From the NCBI GenBank assembly GCA_913056235.1, contig CAJXMW010000003.1, positions 310,001-374,000 of the forward strand: a stretch of 64,000 nt of DNA. The letters run 5' to 3'. This document shows positions 1 through 8,956 of this stretch, one piece after another (position 1 is the first letter of the stretch; every line of letters begins with the position of its first letter). The notes below the pieces were generated by a model that saw only the letters and a list, made by a program, of their open reading frames with translations, searched no databases and was not told the DNA's origin. The translations under genes were made by a program, and so were the position numbers. This DNA comes from an uncultured Fodinibius sp. Lineage in GTDB: Bacteria > Bacteroidota > Rhodothermia > Balneolales > Balneolaceae.

Positions 1-2
1 GC

Positions 3-857
3 TATTACAGTCGAGCGCGACACCTCCACGATGCAGCCAAACTAGTAGTTGATGAATTTGATGGCAAGGTTCCCGATACGTGGGATAACATCACTGAGCT
101 CAAAGGTGTGGGACCATATACAGCATCGGCAATCCTGAGTATTGCTTTCCAAAAAAAGTATGCAGTGGTCGATGGCAATGTAATCCGGGTGCTAAGCCGC
201 TACCTGGGTATCGAAGATGATGTGCGCGCTACAAAGACCAAGAACGCAATTCAGGAAGCAGCCGACGAGCTGATTCCCGAAGATCGTCCCGGCGATTTTA
301 ACCAAGCGCTGATGGAGCTGGGTGCTACTATCTGTACGCCTTCAAATCCTGACTGTGAAAAATGCCCCCTACAGGGCAGCTGCGTGGCTCATAAAACAGT
401 AAAGACGGATGAAATCCCTTATAAATCCCCGAAAAAAAAGCGTCCTCATCATCAAATTGGCGTGGGCATTGTGATGAATGAAGATAAGGAGGTACTCATT
501 GCACTGCGTCCTGAGGATGCCATGCTGGGTGGTATGTGGGAGTTCCCGGGTGGCAAGCAGGAAGAAGATGAAGAGATAAAGCAGACGGTCATTAGGGAGC
601 TCAAAGAAGAACTCGGCGTTGATGTAGCCATCACAAAGCCCTTTATGAAGCTAGACCATGCCTACTCGCACTTTAAAATTACGATGCACGCCTATCTATG
701 TGAACTTGTGGATGGCAGACCCGAACCGCAGAGTAGCCAGGAAATCAAGTGGATTTCGATTGACGAGCTGGAAGATTATCCTTTCCCTAAAGCCAATCGG
801 CAACTGACTGATAAATTGATGAACTTGGATAAAGGACAGCAGGAACTGGAGATTTGA
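3..857 (+). CDS. mutY: A/G-specific adenine glycosylase MutY, 5'-truncated by window edge
   Basis: Base-excision repair enzyme that removes adenine mispaired with 8-oxoguanine. The reading frame is open from base 3, where the residues YYSRARHLH match the interior of MutY, so the true start lies outside the window. Visible are the helix-hairpin-helix ELKGVGPYTA, the VVDGNVIRVLSR segment with the family's catalytic Asp, and a 4Fe-4S loop with spacing C-x6-C-x2-C-x5-C. A C-terminal 8-oxoG-recognising MutT-like domain follows. That domain carries a complete Nudix signature (G-x5-E-x7-RE-L-x-EE-L-G-V). Identity is secure. The Met at 108 is internal and should not be taken as the start. Confidence 0.96.
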   Translation, partial: YYSRARHLHDAAKLVVDEFDGKVPDTWDNITELKGVGPYTASAILSIAFQKKYAVVDGNVIRVLSRYLGIEDDVRATKTKNAIQEAADELIPEDRPGDFNQALMELGATICTPSNPDCEKCPLQGSCVAHKTVKTDEIPYKSPKKKRPHHQIGVGIVMNEDKEVLIALRPEDAMLGGMWEFPGGKQEEDEEIKQTVIRELKEELGVDVAITKPFMKLDHAYSHFKITMHAYLCELVDGRPEPQSSQEIKWISIDELEDYPFPKANRQLTDKLMNLDKGQQELEI

Positions 858-927
858 ACTAGACCCCAGTGAATCATTGGACGATTTCACTGTTTGAAGA
901 GTGCCCCTTCAACAGCATTGGATAGGA

Positions 928-976
928 GATGCTGAAACCCCGAATAGCCGGGCCACAGCAGGTTTAGTATGACACG
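928..976. repeat. Degenerate palindromic intergenic repeat
   Basis: Arms ATGCTGAAACC (929-939) and GGTTTAGTAT (961-970) are near-complementary, followed by GACACG. The arms and the trailing GACACG resemble the palindromic repeats at 20139-20192 and 36166-36229, but here a C/G-rich insert separates the arms. It lies in the 210-bp gap between mutY and the next gene, where I see nothing else. Confidence 0.4.
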
Positions 977-1067
977 ACACGTGTTTTAAAAAATGACAAT
1001 ACATAAATGTGGCAAGTGCCCCGCTTGTGTCAATCTGTAAAATGAATTTTAATACCGTAGAGAATAG

Positions 1068-1910
1068 ATGCCAAAAGATCTAACCAAACGATCTGAAGAA
1101 GAGATCAAAAAAATGAAGCCGCTCCTGGACAAGTGGGTGGATCGCATCGAGGAGCCCGACTATATTGACTCGGATCCCATCCTGTTTATGCATGCCTTCC
1201 AAGACAAGGAAGATCAACTGCTGGCCGGATTTTTTGCCGCTACCATGGCGTGGGGTCGCCGCGACATAGTTATCCGCAAAGTGCAGGATTTCCTCGATCG
1301 TATGGACAATCGCCCTGCCGAGTTTATCGCCAATTTTACTGATCGCGATGCCAAACGCTTCGAGGGATTCAAGCATCGGACCTTCAAGCCTATCGACATG
1401 AAGTGGTTAACCAAAATTCTGCAGTCTATTTTGCTGGATTATGGCTCGTTCGAGACGTTCTGGGCCAACTGCTACGAGCAAGCTCAGGAAAATGGGCGTC
1501 CGCTGATGACGGTTTTCCACGAACAGTTTTTTGCCCAACATCCCGAAGCTCCACAACGAACACGAAAGCATGTTTCAAACGCCGATAAAAAAAGCTCGTG
1601 CAAACGTCTGTATTTATTTCTACGCTGGGCAGTGCGAAAGCAGAGTCCCGTTGATTTAGGGCTTATGGATTTTATTCCACAATCGGAGCTGATGGTGCCG
1701 TTGGATGTGCACGTAGCCCGGCAGGCGCGTGCACTGGGACTCCTTTCACGTACTTACAACGACTGGTGGGCCGTGCAAGAACTGACCGAAGCGTTGCGCC
1801 TGCTGGACCGCGAAGATCCCGCAAAATACGACTATGCCCTGTTTGGATTAGGCATTCATTCCAATAGTATTCCGGATGAAATTATCGTCAATCCAAGTGT
1901 TCTCAACTAG
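1068..1910 (+). CDS. TIGR02757 / DUF2400 family protein
   Basis: A 280-residue soluble protein of the TIGR02757 (DUF2400) family, whose function is not established. Recognisable conserved parts are the N-terminal DPILFMHAFQDKEDQ and TMAWGRR segments, the central KRLYLFLRWAVR followed by PVDLGLMDFIP, the VPLDVHVARQARALGL stretch and the terminal DYALFGLG. The length is normal for the family. The start is the ATG after TAGAGAATAG; no strong Shine-Dalgarno is seen. It stands alone, about 210 bp after mutY and 100 bp before rpsU. The helix-rich look and the LDVHVARQARALG motif recall HhH DNA-repair proteins, but that link is only an inference. Confidence 0.85.
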   Translation: MPKDLTKRSEEEIKKMKPLLDKWVDRIEEPDYIDSDPILFMHAFQDKEDQLLAGFFAATMAWGRRDIVIRKVQDFLDRMDNRPAEFIANFTDRDAKRFEGFKHRTFKPIDMKWLTKILQSILLDYGSFETFWANCYEQAQENGRPLMTVFHEQFFAQHPEAPQRTRKHVSNADKKSSCKRLYLFLRWAVRKQSPVDLGLMDFIPQSELMVPLDVHVARQARALGLLSRTYNDWWAVQELTEALRLLDREDPAKYDYALFGLGIHSNSIPDEIIVNPSVLN

Positions 1911-1949
1911 CTGTTGAAATGATGATGATTTTTTAGCTGTTAAAATATG

Positions 1950-1957
1950 TACCTTTG
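1950..1957 (+). promoter_or_regulatory. Possible -7 element of the rpsU promoter
   Basis: TACCTTTG matches the Bacteroidota housekeeping -7 consensus TAnnTTTG and lies 57 bp before the rpsU start codon, in a gap that otherwise holds AT-rich sequence. No TTG is seen at the usual -33 distance, only a T-run, so the assignment rests on the -7 element alone. Confidence 0.4.
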
Positions 1958-2013
1958 CAAAAAGATACTTATATTTGGCGTCCGAGAATTGAAATAAAAG
2001 TAATTCAAGTTAT

Positions 2014-2208
2014 ATGGTTGGAGTTAAAGTAAAAGATAACGAAAGCATTGATCGAGCTGTTAATCGTTTTAAAAAACTGGTTGCTCGTTCACGAATTCTC
2101 AATGAATACAAAGAGAATCAGCAATATACCAAGCCTTCAAAAGAGCGTCGTGAGGCTCTGAAGCGGAGCATTCGTGAACAACGCAGACGTGATCGCAACC
2201 GGTATTAA
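2014..2208 (+). CDS. rpsU: 30S ribosomal protein S21
   Basis: A 64-residue basic protein of the small ribosomal subunit. The N-terminal part (MVGVKVKDNESIDRAVNRFK) and the Arg/Lys-rich C-terminus (RREALKRSIREQRRRDRNRY) are typical of bS21, and the length is normal. It is monocistronic, with its own likely promoter upstream and a hairpin terminator shared with the convergent radA downstream. In Bacteroidota S21 is known to contact the anti-Shine-Dalgarno region. That fits the weak ribosome-binding sites seen through this window, although this is a lineage-level inference. Confidence 0.96.
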   Translation: MVGVKVKDNESIDRAVNRFKKLVARSRILNEYKENQQYTKPSKERREALKRSIREQRRRDRNRY

Positions 2209-2225
2209 AAGTATATTTCTTCTTT

Positions 2226-2259
2226 AAAAAGCTCTTTGGCTAGTCCTGAAGGGCTTTTT
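2226..2259. terminator. Bidirectional rho-independent terminator between rpsU and radA
   Basis: The stem AAAAGCTCTT / AAGGGCTTTT (one G-T wobble) closes a 12-nt loop and is followed by a T-run on the plus strand and an A-run on the other side. It serves rpsU and overlaps the last codons and TAG stop of radA (2240-2242). Confidence 0.8.
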
Positions 2260-3607
2260 TTATAGAAGATGAAATATTTGTTACGCCGTTTACTTTAATA
2301 CCGTTGGTTTGGGTTTTGTTGGCTTTGGGCACTATAGCGTGCTCAAAGCCCAGCTTTTTGATTTCACCGAGCCGGTGATCAATTTTATTCACCGTTCTGA
2401 CTTCCCCGCCCAGGCCTACCTCACCCAAAAAGGCCAATTTGTTTGATATCGGTTTGTCCAGCAGGCTCGATACCAACGCTGAAGTCACTCCCAAATCAGC
2501 TGCCGGGTCATTTACTTTAAGTCCCCCGGCAATATTGAGATATACATCCTGCCCCGAAAACTGGTAGCCGCCTCTCTTTTCAAGCACTGCCAATAATAGC
2601 GACAACCTTCGATGATCAAAGCCATTTGCCGTGCGTTGCGGCGTGCCATAATTGCTTGGCGTAACCAATGCCTGCACCTCCACCAACAGCGGACGAGAGC
2701 CCTCGATAGAGCAAATCACAGCATTACCGCTAACATCATCGTTGTATTCAGATAAGAATAACTGCGAAGGGTTAAGCACATCAATCAGCCCTTCTTCCTT
2801 CATCTCAAAAACGCCTACCTCTTGTGCAGGACCAAAGCGGTTCTTGAGACTACGCAGCATCCGGTAGTTATAGTTGCTGTCGCCCTCAAACTGGAGCACC
2901 GTATCCACCATGTGCTCCAATACGCGCGGACCGGCAATATCGCCATCCTTGGTAACATGGCCAATCACAAGCGTAGTGATATCCTGTTTTTTAGCCAACT
3001 GCTGCAGCAATGCCGCACACTCCTTAACCTGCTGCACGCTGCCAGCCATGCTTGTCAGCTCAGTACGATAGACTGTTTGAATGGAATCTACAATCAGCAG
3101 ATCGGGATTTAGCTTCTGCGCCTCGCTCATCACTTTACTGATGTCGGTTTCAGTAAAGATATAAAAATTATCAGACTCAACTCCCAGCCGTTTTGCCCGC
3201 TGCTTAATTTGACCTGCTGATTCTTCGCCTGCACAGTAAAGAATACCGAGATCCGGCCGTGATTTAGCAATCTGAAGGGTGAGCGTACTTTTTCCAATGC
3301 CGGGATCCCCTCCAATTAATACGAACGAGCCGGGCATAAAGCCACCGCCAAGTACACGATCGAGTTCCTGGATCTTGCTTAAAAAACGATCCTCAGACTC
3401 AGATTTAATTTCCTGGAGCTTCTGGGGCCCTTCCGACTCTTTCAGTCCCTCAACTTTTCCCTTATGCTCTTTCTCAGATTTTGTTTTGCGCTCAACTTTA
3501 AACTCTTTGAAGGTATGCCAACTTCCACAATTGGGACAATTTCCCAGCCATTTAGTAGAAGAATGGCCACATTCTCCACACACATATTTTATTCTATCTT
3601 TGGGCAT
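2240..3607 (-). CDS. radA: DNA repair protein RadA (Sms)
   Basis: RecA-like ATPase that drives branch migration of recombination intermediates. At 455 residues the length is normal. An N-terminal C4 zinc finger (Cys 10, 13, 24, 27) is followed by the Walker A loop GGDPGIGKST near residue 100, the RadA-specific KNRFG motif, and a C-terminal Lon-protease-like domain with the segment GLGGEVRTV. It starts 3 bp after the stop of the upstream membrane-protein gene, so the two are probably co-transcribed. It converges on rpsU. Confidence 0.97.
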   Translation of the reverse strand: MPKDRIKYVCGECGHSSTKWLGNCPNCGSWHTFKEFKVERKTKSEKEHKGKVEGLKESEGPQKLQEIKSESEDRFLSKIQELDRVLGGGFMPGSFVLIGGDPGIGKSTLTLQIAKSRPDLGILYCAGEESAGQIKQRAKRLGVESDNFYIFTETDISKVMSEAQKLNPDLLIVDSIQTVYRTELTSMAGSVQQVKECAALLQQLAKKQDITTLVIGHVTKDGDIAGPRVLEHMVDTVLQFEGDSNYNYRMLRSLKNRFGPAQEVGVFEMKEEGLIDVLNPSQLFLSEYNDDVSGNAVICSIEGSRPLLVEVQALVTPSNYGTPQRTANGFDHRRLSLLLAVLEKRGGYQFSGQDVYLNIAGGLKVNDPAADLGVTSALVSSLLDKPISNKLAFLGEVGLGGEVRTVNKIDHRLGEIKKLGFEHAIVPKANKTQTNGIKVNGVTNISSSIKKALQD

Positions 3608-3610
3608 ATC

Positions 3611-4711
3611 TTAAAGGGATTGAGAAGATGATAAATCGCTTTCAACGGACTTTTCTTGTGGGTCATCGGATTCCTTTAAATTCTCCACCATCGACTGGTT
3701 GATATACCAGGTTGTTGCCATCATACCAAGGCCTACACTGATATAGTAACTGATGACCCGCCATGCAAATACGGCCAGCCCGATAAATGCTTTGCGTTCC
3801 ATTAACGGCCCTTGGAAAATGGCAAAAAGTCCTTCTACACCGCCACTGCCGCCCGGTGTGGGCATTATCAAGAAGGCCAGATTCATAGCCAAACTGCGAA
3901 GTACAGATAAAATTACATCCGCAGGTAGTAAACTCAACACGACAATGGTTGGAAGGGCAATTCGACATAGCCACGACATGGTGGACAAGAAGAACGCTTT
4001 AAAGAGAAAACTTTTGGGCTTCTTACGAAGCTCATGTGAATATTCAACCAGGTTGTCGGTCTCCTCGTCAACCTTATCCTTCCAGCGTCGCAGAAAAGGG
4101 AGTTTGAAAAGATAATTGACCACCTTCTTTATGGCATCAGGATTTTTCAATACCCCGTAGGCCATCAACCCGGCATAACTGAGCAGACCAACGTAGAGCA
4201 AAATCATCGAAGCATGGCCGACCATCCCAATATTGTTGGGCACAACCTCAAAGAAAAAGCCACAAACAACCAAAATTGGAACTGCCAACGCAAACCAAAG
4301 CTGGTCAAGTAGTACGCTGTAAAGAATAATGGCTGTAGACTGTCCCAGCGCAAATTTTTCTTTGGTAAGTGCATAGGTTGCCATAGGCGCACCGCCGATT
4401 GTCGATGGCGTCACTGAGGAGGTAAAATCCCAGCTCAACATTACGCGAAAAGAAGCCAACCAACCCAACTTTTTTTCGGAAAGGTAGCGGATTTTAGCCG
4501 CGGCAAACCACAATCGCAGAAATGAAACGGCAATAGCAATAAAAATTCCGGGCAGTCGCTTGGGTTTCAAATGTTCAAGCACGCCGGGCGTATAGGTCAA
4601 CCAGATGACAAACGCCATCGTGGCCACACTGAGACCAATCGAAATGAAGAGGTATTTTTTTGAAAAAAACCTCCTGGGATCATTTTGTATGTTCTCTTGG
4701 CTATTTGACAA
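3611..4711 (-). CDS. Lysylphosphatidylglycerol synthase TM-region / UPF0104 family membrane protein
   Basis: A 366-residue integral membrane protein with about eight hydrophobic segments, beginning with a TM at residues 20-40. The segment SSVTPSTIGGAPMATYAL corresponds to the conserved P-S-x-x-G-G-x-P block of the flippase-like domain found in MprF and in free-standing UPF0104 / YbhN proteins. No lysyl-transferase domain is present, so aminoacyl-lipid synthesis is not expected. A role in lipid or polyprenyl-lipid translocation is the family-level guess. It lies 3 bp upstream of radA, with no obvious functional link. Confidence 0.8.
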   Translation of the reverse strand: MSNSQENIQNDPRRFFSKKYLFISIGLSVATMAFVIWLTYTPGVLEHLKPKRLPGIFIAIAVSFLRLWFAAAKIRYLSEKKLGWLASFRVMLSWDFTSSVTPSTIGGAPMATYALTKEKFALGQSTAIILYSVLLDQLWFALAVPILVVCGFFFEVVPNNIGMVGHASMILLYVGLLSYAGLMAYGVLKNPDAIKKVVNYLFKLPFLRRWKDKVDEETDNLVEYSHELRKKPKSFLFKAFFLSTMSWLCRIALPTIVVLSLLPADVILSVLRSLAMNLAFLIMPTPGGSGGVEGLFAIFQGPLMERKAFIGLAVFAWRVISYYISVGLGMMATTWYINQSMVENLKESDDPQEKSVESDLSSSQSL

Positions 4712-4825
4712 CTAACGTTAGGCTAAAGTTATTTTTGCAGACAGTTATGTAATAATACCAAAAATAAGAGATAAATAAGGCACCGGCTTTTTACAACGGA
4801 TAAGCAAATCAACTGTTTCATAAAA

Positions 4826-4856
4826 AAGGCCTTATGGATAAATTCCATAAGGCCTT
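4826..4856 (-). terminator. Rho-independent terminator of fbaB
   Basis: A perfect 12-bp stem (4826-4837 with 4845-4856) closes a 7-nt loop and is followed on the minus strand by T6. It lies 19 bp past the fbaB stop codon. Confidence 0.88.
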
Positions 4857-4874
4857 ACTATTCAACCGATTACC

Positions 4875-5951
4875 TTACGCAACGGTAATATCGTCATCAA
4901 GATATACATCCTGAATAAAGTTGAGGATCCGCACGCCTTCGTCCATTGGGCGTTGGAAAGCCTTGCGCCCAGTAATAAGTCCCATACCGCCTGCTCGCTT
5001 ATTGATAACTGCAGTGCGTACGGCCTGGGCAAAATCGTTCTTGCCAGAAGCGCCGCCCGAGTTGATAAGACCGGCACGCCCCATGTAGTTATTGGCCACC
5101 TGATAGCGCGTTAAGTCAATGGGATGCTCAGACGACAGCTTATCATAAATATCTTCATCCAACTTACCGTAGGACGAATCACCCATATTCAGTGCTTTGT
5201 AACCTCCATTCAGCGTCGGCTGTTTCTGTTTGATGATATCCGCCTGAATGGTTGCACCAAGATGGTTAGCCTGCCCGGTAAGATCGGCAGCAGAATGGTA
5301 ATCTTTGGCGTCAACCTTAAAAGCAGAGTTTCGGGTATAGCACCACAGTATGGTTGCCATGCCCAGCTCATGCGCCCGTTCAAAGGCTTTGGAAACTTCC
5401 TGTATCTGACGGCTGGATTCTTCAGAACCAAAATAAATCGTGGCGCCCACGGCCACTGCTCCCATATCAAAAGCTCGTTCGACCGACCCAAACATAATCT
5501 GATCGTAGGTGTTGGGATAGGTCATCAGCTCGTTATGATTAATCTTAACGATAAAGGGAATCTTGTGAGCATATTTCCGGGCCACAGATCCAAGTACGCC
5601 AAATGTCGATGCTACGCCGTTGCAGCCCCCTTCAATGGCCAGCTCAATAATTTTCTCCGGATCGAAATAATCGGGATTAGGCGCAAAAGAAGCACCTGCC
5701 GAGTGCTCAACGCCCTGATCAACAGGTAGAATATTCACATAACCTGTTCCACCCAATCGACCGTGATCCAACAATGTTTGCAAATTGCGCAATACATTGG
5801 GACTACGATCAGAATCTTTCAAAATATCATCCACATAAGATCCGCTGGGAATATATAGTCGATCTTTCGAAATGGTCTCACACTTGTGAGTCAGCAAATC
5901 TTCAGCCTCATCACCAAGCAGTTCTTCTATACTTTTTGTAGCTAAAGCCAT
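4875..5951 (-). CDS. fbaB: Class I fructose-bisphosphate aldolase (FbaB/DhnA type)
   Basis: Glycolytic and gluconeogenic aldolase splitting fructose-1,6-bisphosphate by a Schiff-base mechanism. At 358 residues it is close to E. coli FbaB in length. The C-terminal third resembles it strongly: [54 protein letters not shown]. The N-terminal part has [10 protein letters not shown] and [11 protein letters not shown], typical of the DhnA fold. It is a single gene with a strong hairpin terminator and a candidate promoter at 5973-6002, divergent from dusB. Confidence 0.95.
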   Translation of the reverse strand: MALATKSIEELLGDEAEDLLTHKCETISKDRLYIPSGSYVDDILKDSDRSPNVLRNLQTLLDHGRLGGTGYVNILPVDQGVEHSAGASFAPNPDYFDPEKIIELAIEGGCNGVASTFGVLGSVARKYAHKIPFIVKINHNELMTYPNTYDQIMFGSVERAFDMGAVAVGATIYFGSEESSRQIQEVSKAFERAHELGMATILWCYTRNSAFKVDAKDYHSAADLTGQANHLGATIQADIIKQKQPTLNGGYKALNMGDSSYGKLDEDIYDKLSSEHPIDLTRYQVANNYMGRAGLINSGGASGKNDFAQAVRTAVINKRAGGMGLITGRKAFQRPMDEGVRILNFIQDVYLDDDITVA

Positions 5952-5972
5952 AGCGTAGCACCCGGTTTTTTA

Positions 5973-6002
5973 TAAAGTTATCCTGAATTTTAAGAACATC
6001 AA
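5973..6002 (-). promoter_or_regulatory. Candidate fbaB promoter, TTG-N19-TAACTTTA
   Basis: On the minus strand TTG (6002-6000) is followed after 19 nt by TAACTTTA (5980-5973), a close match to the Bacteroidota -33 / -7 arrangement. It ends 21 bp before the fbaB ATG. The same TTG-N19-TAACTTTA layout occurs in front of pspA (45352-45381). Confidence 0.45.
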
Positions 6003-6141
6003 TATAAGTGATTCAAAATGAAATGACTAGTATACATTCCCAACAATCAGCTAACAGAATTACAGAATCTCTATACATCGATAATCAGCAAAAAAATCAA
6101 TAACTTTAGACGCTTTATTAATTTTGAAATATAATTGCATT

Positions 6142-7131
6142 ATGAAAATAGGCGACCTTGACCTTGGCGATAAACCCATTCTTCTTGCTCCCATGGAGGA
6201 TGTCACCGACTCTCCTTTTCGAACGATCTGTCGGCGACGCGGAGCCAGTATAGTTTATACTGAATTTATTAGTTCTGAAGCCTTGGTCCGTGACCAAGAC
6301 ACTGCCATGCATAAGATGGATTTTAGCGAAGACGAACGTCCCTTTGGCGTGCAGATTTTTGGAGGACGCGAGGAAGCCATGGAAGGAGCCGCACAAGTGG
6401 CCGAGGAGCAGAATCCCAATGTAGTGGATATCAATTTTGGCTGTCCTGTTTACAACATTGCCAAAAAAGGAGCAGGTGCCGGCTGTCTTCGCGACCTTGA
6501 CATGATGCAGCGCATGGCAGAAACCGTTGTTAATGCGGTCGACGGCATCCCTGTTACAGCTAAAACCCGGCTGGGATGGGATGAACAGACCATAAAAATT
6601 CGTGAGGTGGCATTGCGATTACAGTCTGTTGGTATTAAGGCACTTGCTATCCATGCCCGAACCCGCAGCCAGAAGTATAAAGGTGATGCCCGCTGGGATT
6701 ACCTGAAATATGTAAAAGAAACTCCAGGCCTTGAGATCCCCATTATCGGTAACGGAGATGTTACTTCACCGGAAGATGCAAAACGCATGTTCGATGAAAC
6801 CGGCGTTGACGGCGTGATGATTGGACGGGGTGCCATCGGAAATCCCTGGATCTTCGAACGAACGCGTCACTATATTGAGACGGGTGAACTGCTGCCCAAA
6901 CCAACCATTGAAGATCGCATCGAACTTTGTGCTGAACAACTTCGCCGATCGGTAGAACACCACGGCGAACGTTACGGCGTCATCATCATGAAAAAACACT
7001 ATGGGCAATACCTGAAGGGGATCCGCAATAGCCGACAGCTAAGGGCTGAAATTATGGAAGAAAAGGAGATGCAACCCATTCTTGATCTGCTATATAAATT
7101 TTTGGACCAAGAAATGTATGTAGCAGCATAA
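6142..7131 (+). CDS. dusB: tRNA-dihydrouridine synthase (DusB/Nifr3 type)
   Basis: FMN- and NADPH-dependent enzyme reducing uridines in the tRNA D-loop. The opening ILLAPMEDVTDSPFR, the VDINFGCPV segment, the Gly-rich GAGAGCLRD with the likely catalytic Cys, the phosphate-binding IIGNGDVTSPEDA and GVMIGRGAIGNPW are all family hallmarks. I chose the ATG at 6142 (MKIGDLDLGDKPI, 329 aa). An in-frame TTG at 6124 would add six atypical residues. A -7-like TAACTTTA lies 34 nt upstream, without a clear -33 partner. Monocistronic and divergent from fbaB. Confidence 0.95.
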   Translation: MKIGDLDLGDKPILLAPMEDVTDSPFRTICRRRGASIVYTEFISSEALVRDQDTAMHKMDFSEDERPFGVQIFGGREEAMEGAAQVAEEQNPNVVDINFGCPVYNIAKKGAGAGCLRDLDMMQRMAETVVNAVDGIPVTAKTRLGWDEQTIKIREVALRLQSVGIKALAIHARTRSQKYKGDARWDYLKYVKETPGLEIPIIGNGDVTSPEDAKRMFDETGVDGVMIGRGAIGNPWIFERTRHYIETGELLPKPTIEDRIELCAEQLRRSVEHHGERYGVIIMKKHYGQYLKGIRNSRQLRAEIMEEKEMQPILDLLYKFLDQEMYVAA

Positions 7132-7146
7132 AAACGACGATCCTGA

Positions 7147-7863
7147 TCAAGTAAGCATATCTCTCAGCATACGTGCACTTTCGGCGGCATTGCCTCCGGC
7201 ATTATTGAAATATACCTGGGCATCTCTTCCTTCATCCAGTTGTTGTTCTATTATTTCTGCCCAGGACTCCAAATCTGATACTTTGTAGTCATACTTATAT
7301 CCGGTCAAACCGTGAAACCGAATGTAGATAAAATCGGCGGTTGGGGTACAGTCATCGGGAAACTTGCCGGAGCTTTGCCATACAATAGCATAGTTGTTGT
7401 CCCGCAGCAGGTCATACACTTCCTTATCCAGCCAAGAGGTATGGCGAAACTCGAAAGCAAATTGCTGGTCTTCGGGCAGGAGCTGAATAAACTGTTGCAG
7501 TTTTTCGAGATCTTTGCCAAAGCTGGGTGGAAATTGCCAAAATACCGTCTTTAGCGCATCTCCAAGCTGCCGAACGCGGCTCAGATACTTGTTTAGATGG
7601 TCATCAATATCTGAAAGCTTGTTGTAATGCGTGATGCGCCGATGACCTTTAACCGAATACCGAAAATCGTCGGGCGCTTTATCCTTCCATCCCTTGACCA
7701 TATTCTCAAACGGCACGCGATAAAAGGTGGCATTCACTTCTACCGAATTAAACTGCTGTACATAGTAATCCAGATAATCACTCTTGCTCGTCCCTTTTGG
7801 ATAAAAGTCACCGGTCCAACCATCATACGACCAGCCGCTGGTTCCAATCATTAAATCGGCCAT
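7147..7863 (-). CDS. DUF72 domain protein (YecE family)
   Basis: A 238-residue TIM-barrel-like protein of unknown biochemical role. The diagnostic start IGTSGWSYDGWTGDFYP, the FNSVEVNATFYRVP block, the FWQFPPSF segment and FAFEFRHTSW are characteristic of DUF72/YecE. The full family length is present. The ATG at 7863 lies 14 bp after the stop of the upstream lipoprotein gene (7878), so the two may be co-transcribed. No partner suggests a substrate. Confidence 0.9.
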   Translation of the reverse strand: MADLMIGTSGWSYDGWTGDFYPKGTSKSDYLDYYVQQFNSVEVNATFYRVPFENMVKGWKDKAPDDFRYSVKGHRRITHYNKLSDIDDHLNKYLSRVRQLGDALKTVFWQFPPSFGKDLEKLQQFIQLLPEDQQFAFEFRHTSWLDKEVYDLLRDNNYAIVWQSSGKFPDDCTPTADFIYIRFHGLTGYKYDYKVSDLESWAEIIEQQLDEGRDAQVYFNNAGGNAAESARMLRDMLT

Positions 7864-7877
7864 AAACGTTTTGTAAG

Positions 7878-8591
7878 CTATTTTTGTGTATCCAGTTGAA
7901 AGTGGATCCCTACCGAAAAGAAAAGTGATTCATAATCAAAAGCGACCTCGTCCTGTAGCAATGCTGCTACCCCCAACTGGGATTCCAGCTTGATATTCTG
8001 CAAACCCAATCGAGCGAAAATAGCCGGTTCGAAAAAAGTGCCGCTTTCTGACTCTTGTAAACTGGTATTGGACGTTTCAAACTCAGTAAAAGTGACCTGT
8101 CCCAACCGCAGTGCCAATCCTGTCTCAAACGGATCGGTCTCCAGGCCAATATTTGCCTGCGTAAAATACTTGTTGTACCGTCCGGTAGCTCTCACTTGCT
8201 GCGGACCAAATACCTCGTATTGATCTACAGCTTCGGCCTGTCCAAATCCAAGTCCCGCCAGTGCTTCAAAACGACCGATCTTTCCGAAAGGTCGATAGTA
8301 TAAAACCCCCAATTCCCCATATCGATGCTTATGAAAATCACCATCAGAATTGCCAGAACCTTCATCAGATTTAAAGGAAGCTGAGCTAAACAGCCCAAAT
8401 TTATCGGACACTGCATAGGCAACCTGCAGATCACCGCCATTGGTTCCAGCCTGTGCCGAAGCATGGAGCTCCCCTTTTTTGCTCATCATGTTAGTCTGAC
8501 GTGCATTGGGTACATACACCGGAGCGCAGGATGAACCAATAAGCAGAAAGACCAAAAATAATATCGGTAATATTTTTTTACACTGCATCAC
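7878..8591 (-). CDS. Putative outer-membrane lipoprotein with beta-rich domain
   Basis: A 237-residue exported protein. Residues 1-21 form a signal sequence ending in LLIGSSC, a plausible though imperfect lipobox, followed by APVYVPNARQTNM, a start seen in a Bacteroidota family of uncharacterised lipoproteins. The rest is rich in alternating hydrophobic and aromatic residues with repeated Gly turns, typical of an eight- to ten-strand outer-membrane barrel or beta-sandwich, and it ends in a short beta-strand tail. No enzymatic motif is visible. Function unknown. Confidence 0.7.
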   Translation of the reverse strand: MMQCKKILPILFLVFLLIGSSCAPVYVPNARQTNMMSKKGELHASAQAGTNGGDLQVAYAVSDKFGLFSSASFKSDEGSGNSDGDFHKHRYGELGVLYYRPFGKIGRFEALAGLGFGQAEAVDQYEVFGPQQVRATGRYNKYFTQANIGLETDPFETGLALRLGQVTFTEFETSNTSLQESESGTFFEPAIFARLGLQNIKLESQLGVAALLQDEVAFDYESLFFSVGIHFQLDTQK

Positions 8592-8728
8592 AATTCATTT
8601 TCATGAAGTTTATAAATCAAAATAAGGGTGGCATTTAAGGAATACAATTGGTGATAATCCAGTTTAGTGAATCAAATTCACTTGCAAGCCGTAAGATGAT
8701 TAGTAATCTCAAATTACAAGAAAAGAAT

Positions 8729-8956
8729 ATGTTTAGTCGAATTTTACGCTTACTCGGCACAGCGCTCAATGCCTACAGTTTTTACTCCAATCCTATTCGC
8801 TTTTTAGCAACCCTTTTTGCAGTCTTAATTATTCCCTACCTGGCCTATATTTTCTGGGGCGCTGTTGTAATTATCGTACTTGCGGTATTCGGTATTTACT
8901 TCATCTATGAAGCTATCAGACCAACCATATCGAACAAAGGGTCACACCATCATTAA
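8729..8956 (+). CDS. Small two-TM membrane protein
   Basis: A 75-residue protein starting MFSRILRLLGTALNAY. Two adjacent hydrophobic stretches (about residues 28-45 and 47-66) form a helical hairpin, and a His/Ser-rich tail follows. I do not recognise the family. The ATG at 8729 is preferred over TTG or ATG codons at 8648 and 8696, because residues before it are polar and unlike a membrane-protein start. Its TAA stop overlaps the TAA of the convergent mechanosensitive-channel gene at the palindrome TTAA (8953-8956). Confidence 0.55.
   Translation: MFSRILRLLGTALNAYSFYSNPIRFLATLFAVLIIPYLAYIFWGAVVIIVLAVFGIYFIYEAIRPTISNKGSHHH

Noticed and set aside
5124-5729. Plus-strand frame of 201 codons opposite fbaB, and a similar 203-codon frame at 34640-35251
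   Set aside because: Both are antisense to well-conserved genes (fbaB, ABC ATPase) and show no protein-like features.
6101-6108. TAACTTTA upstream of dusB as a full promoter
   Set aside because: The -7-like box is there, but no TTG occurs at the 19-nt spacing seen at fbaB and pspA, so I did not list it as a separate feature.
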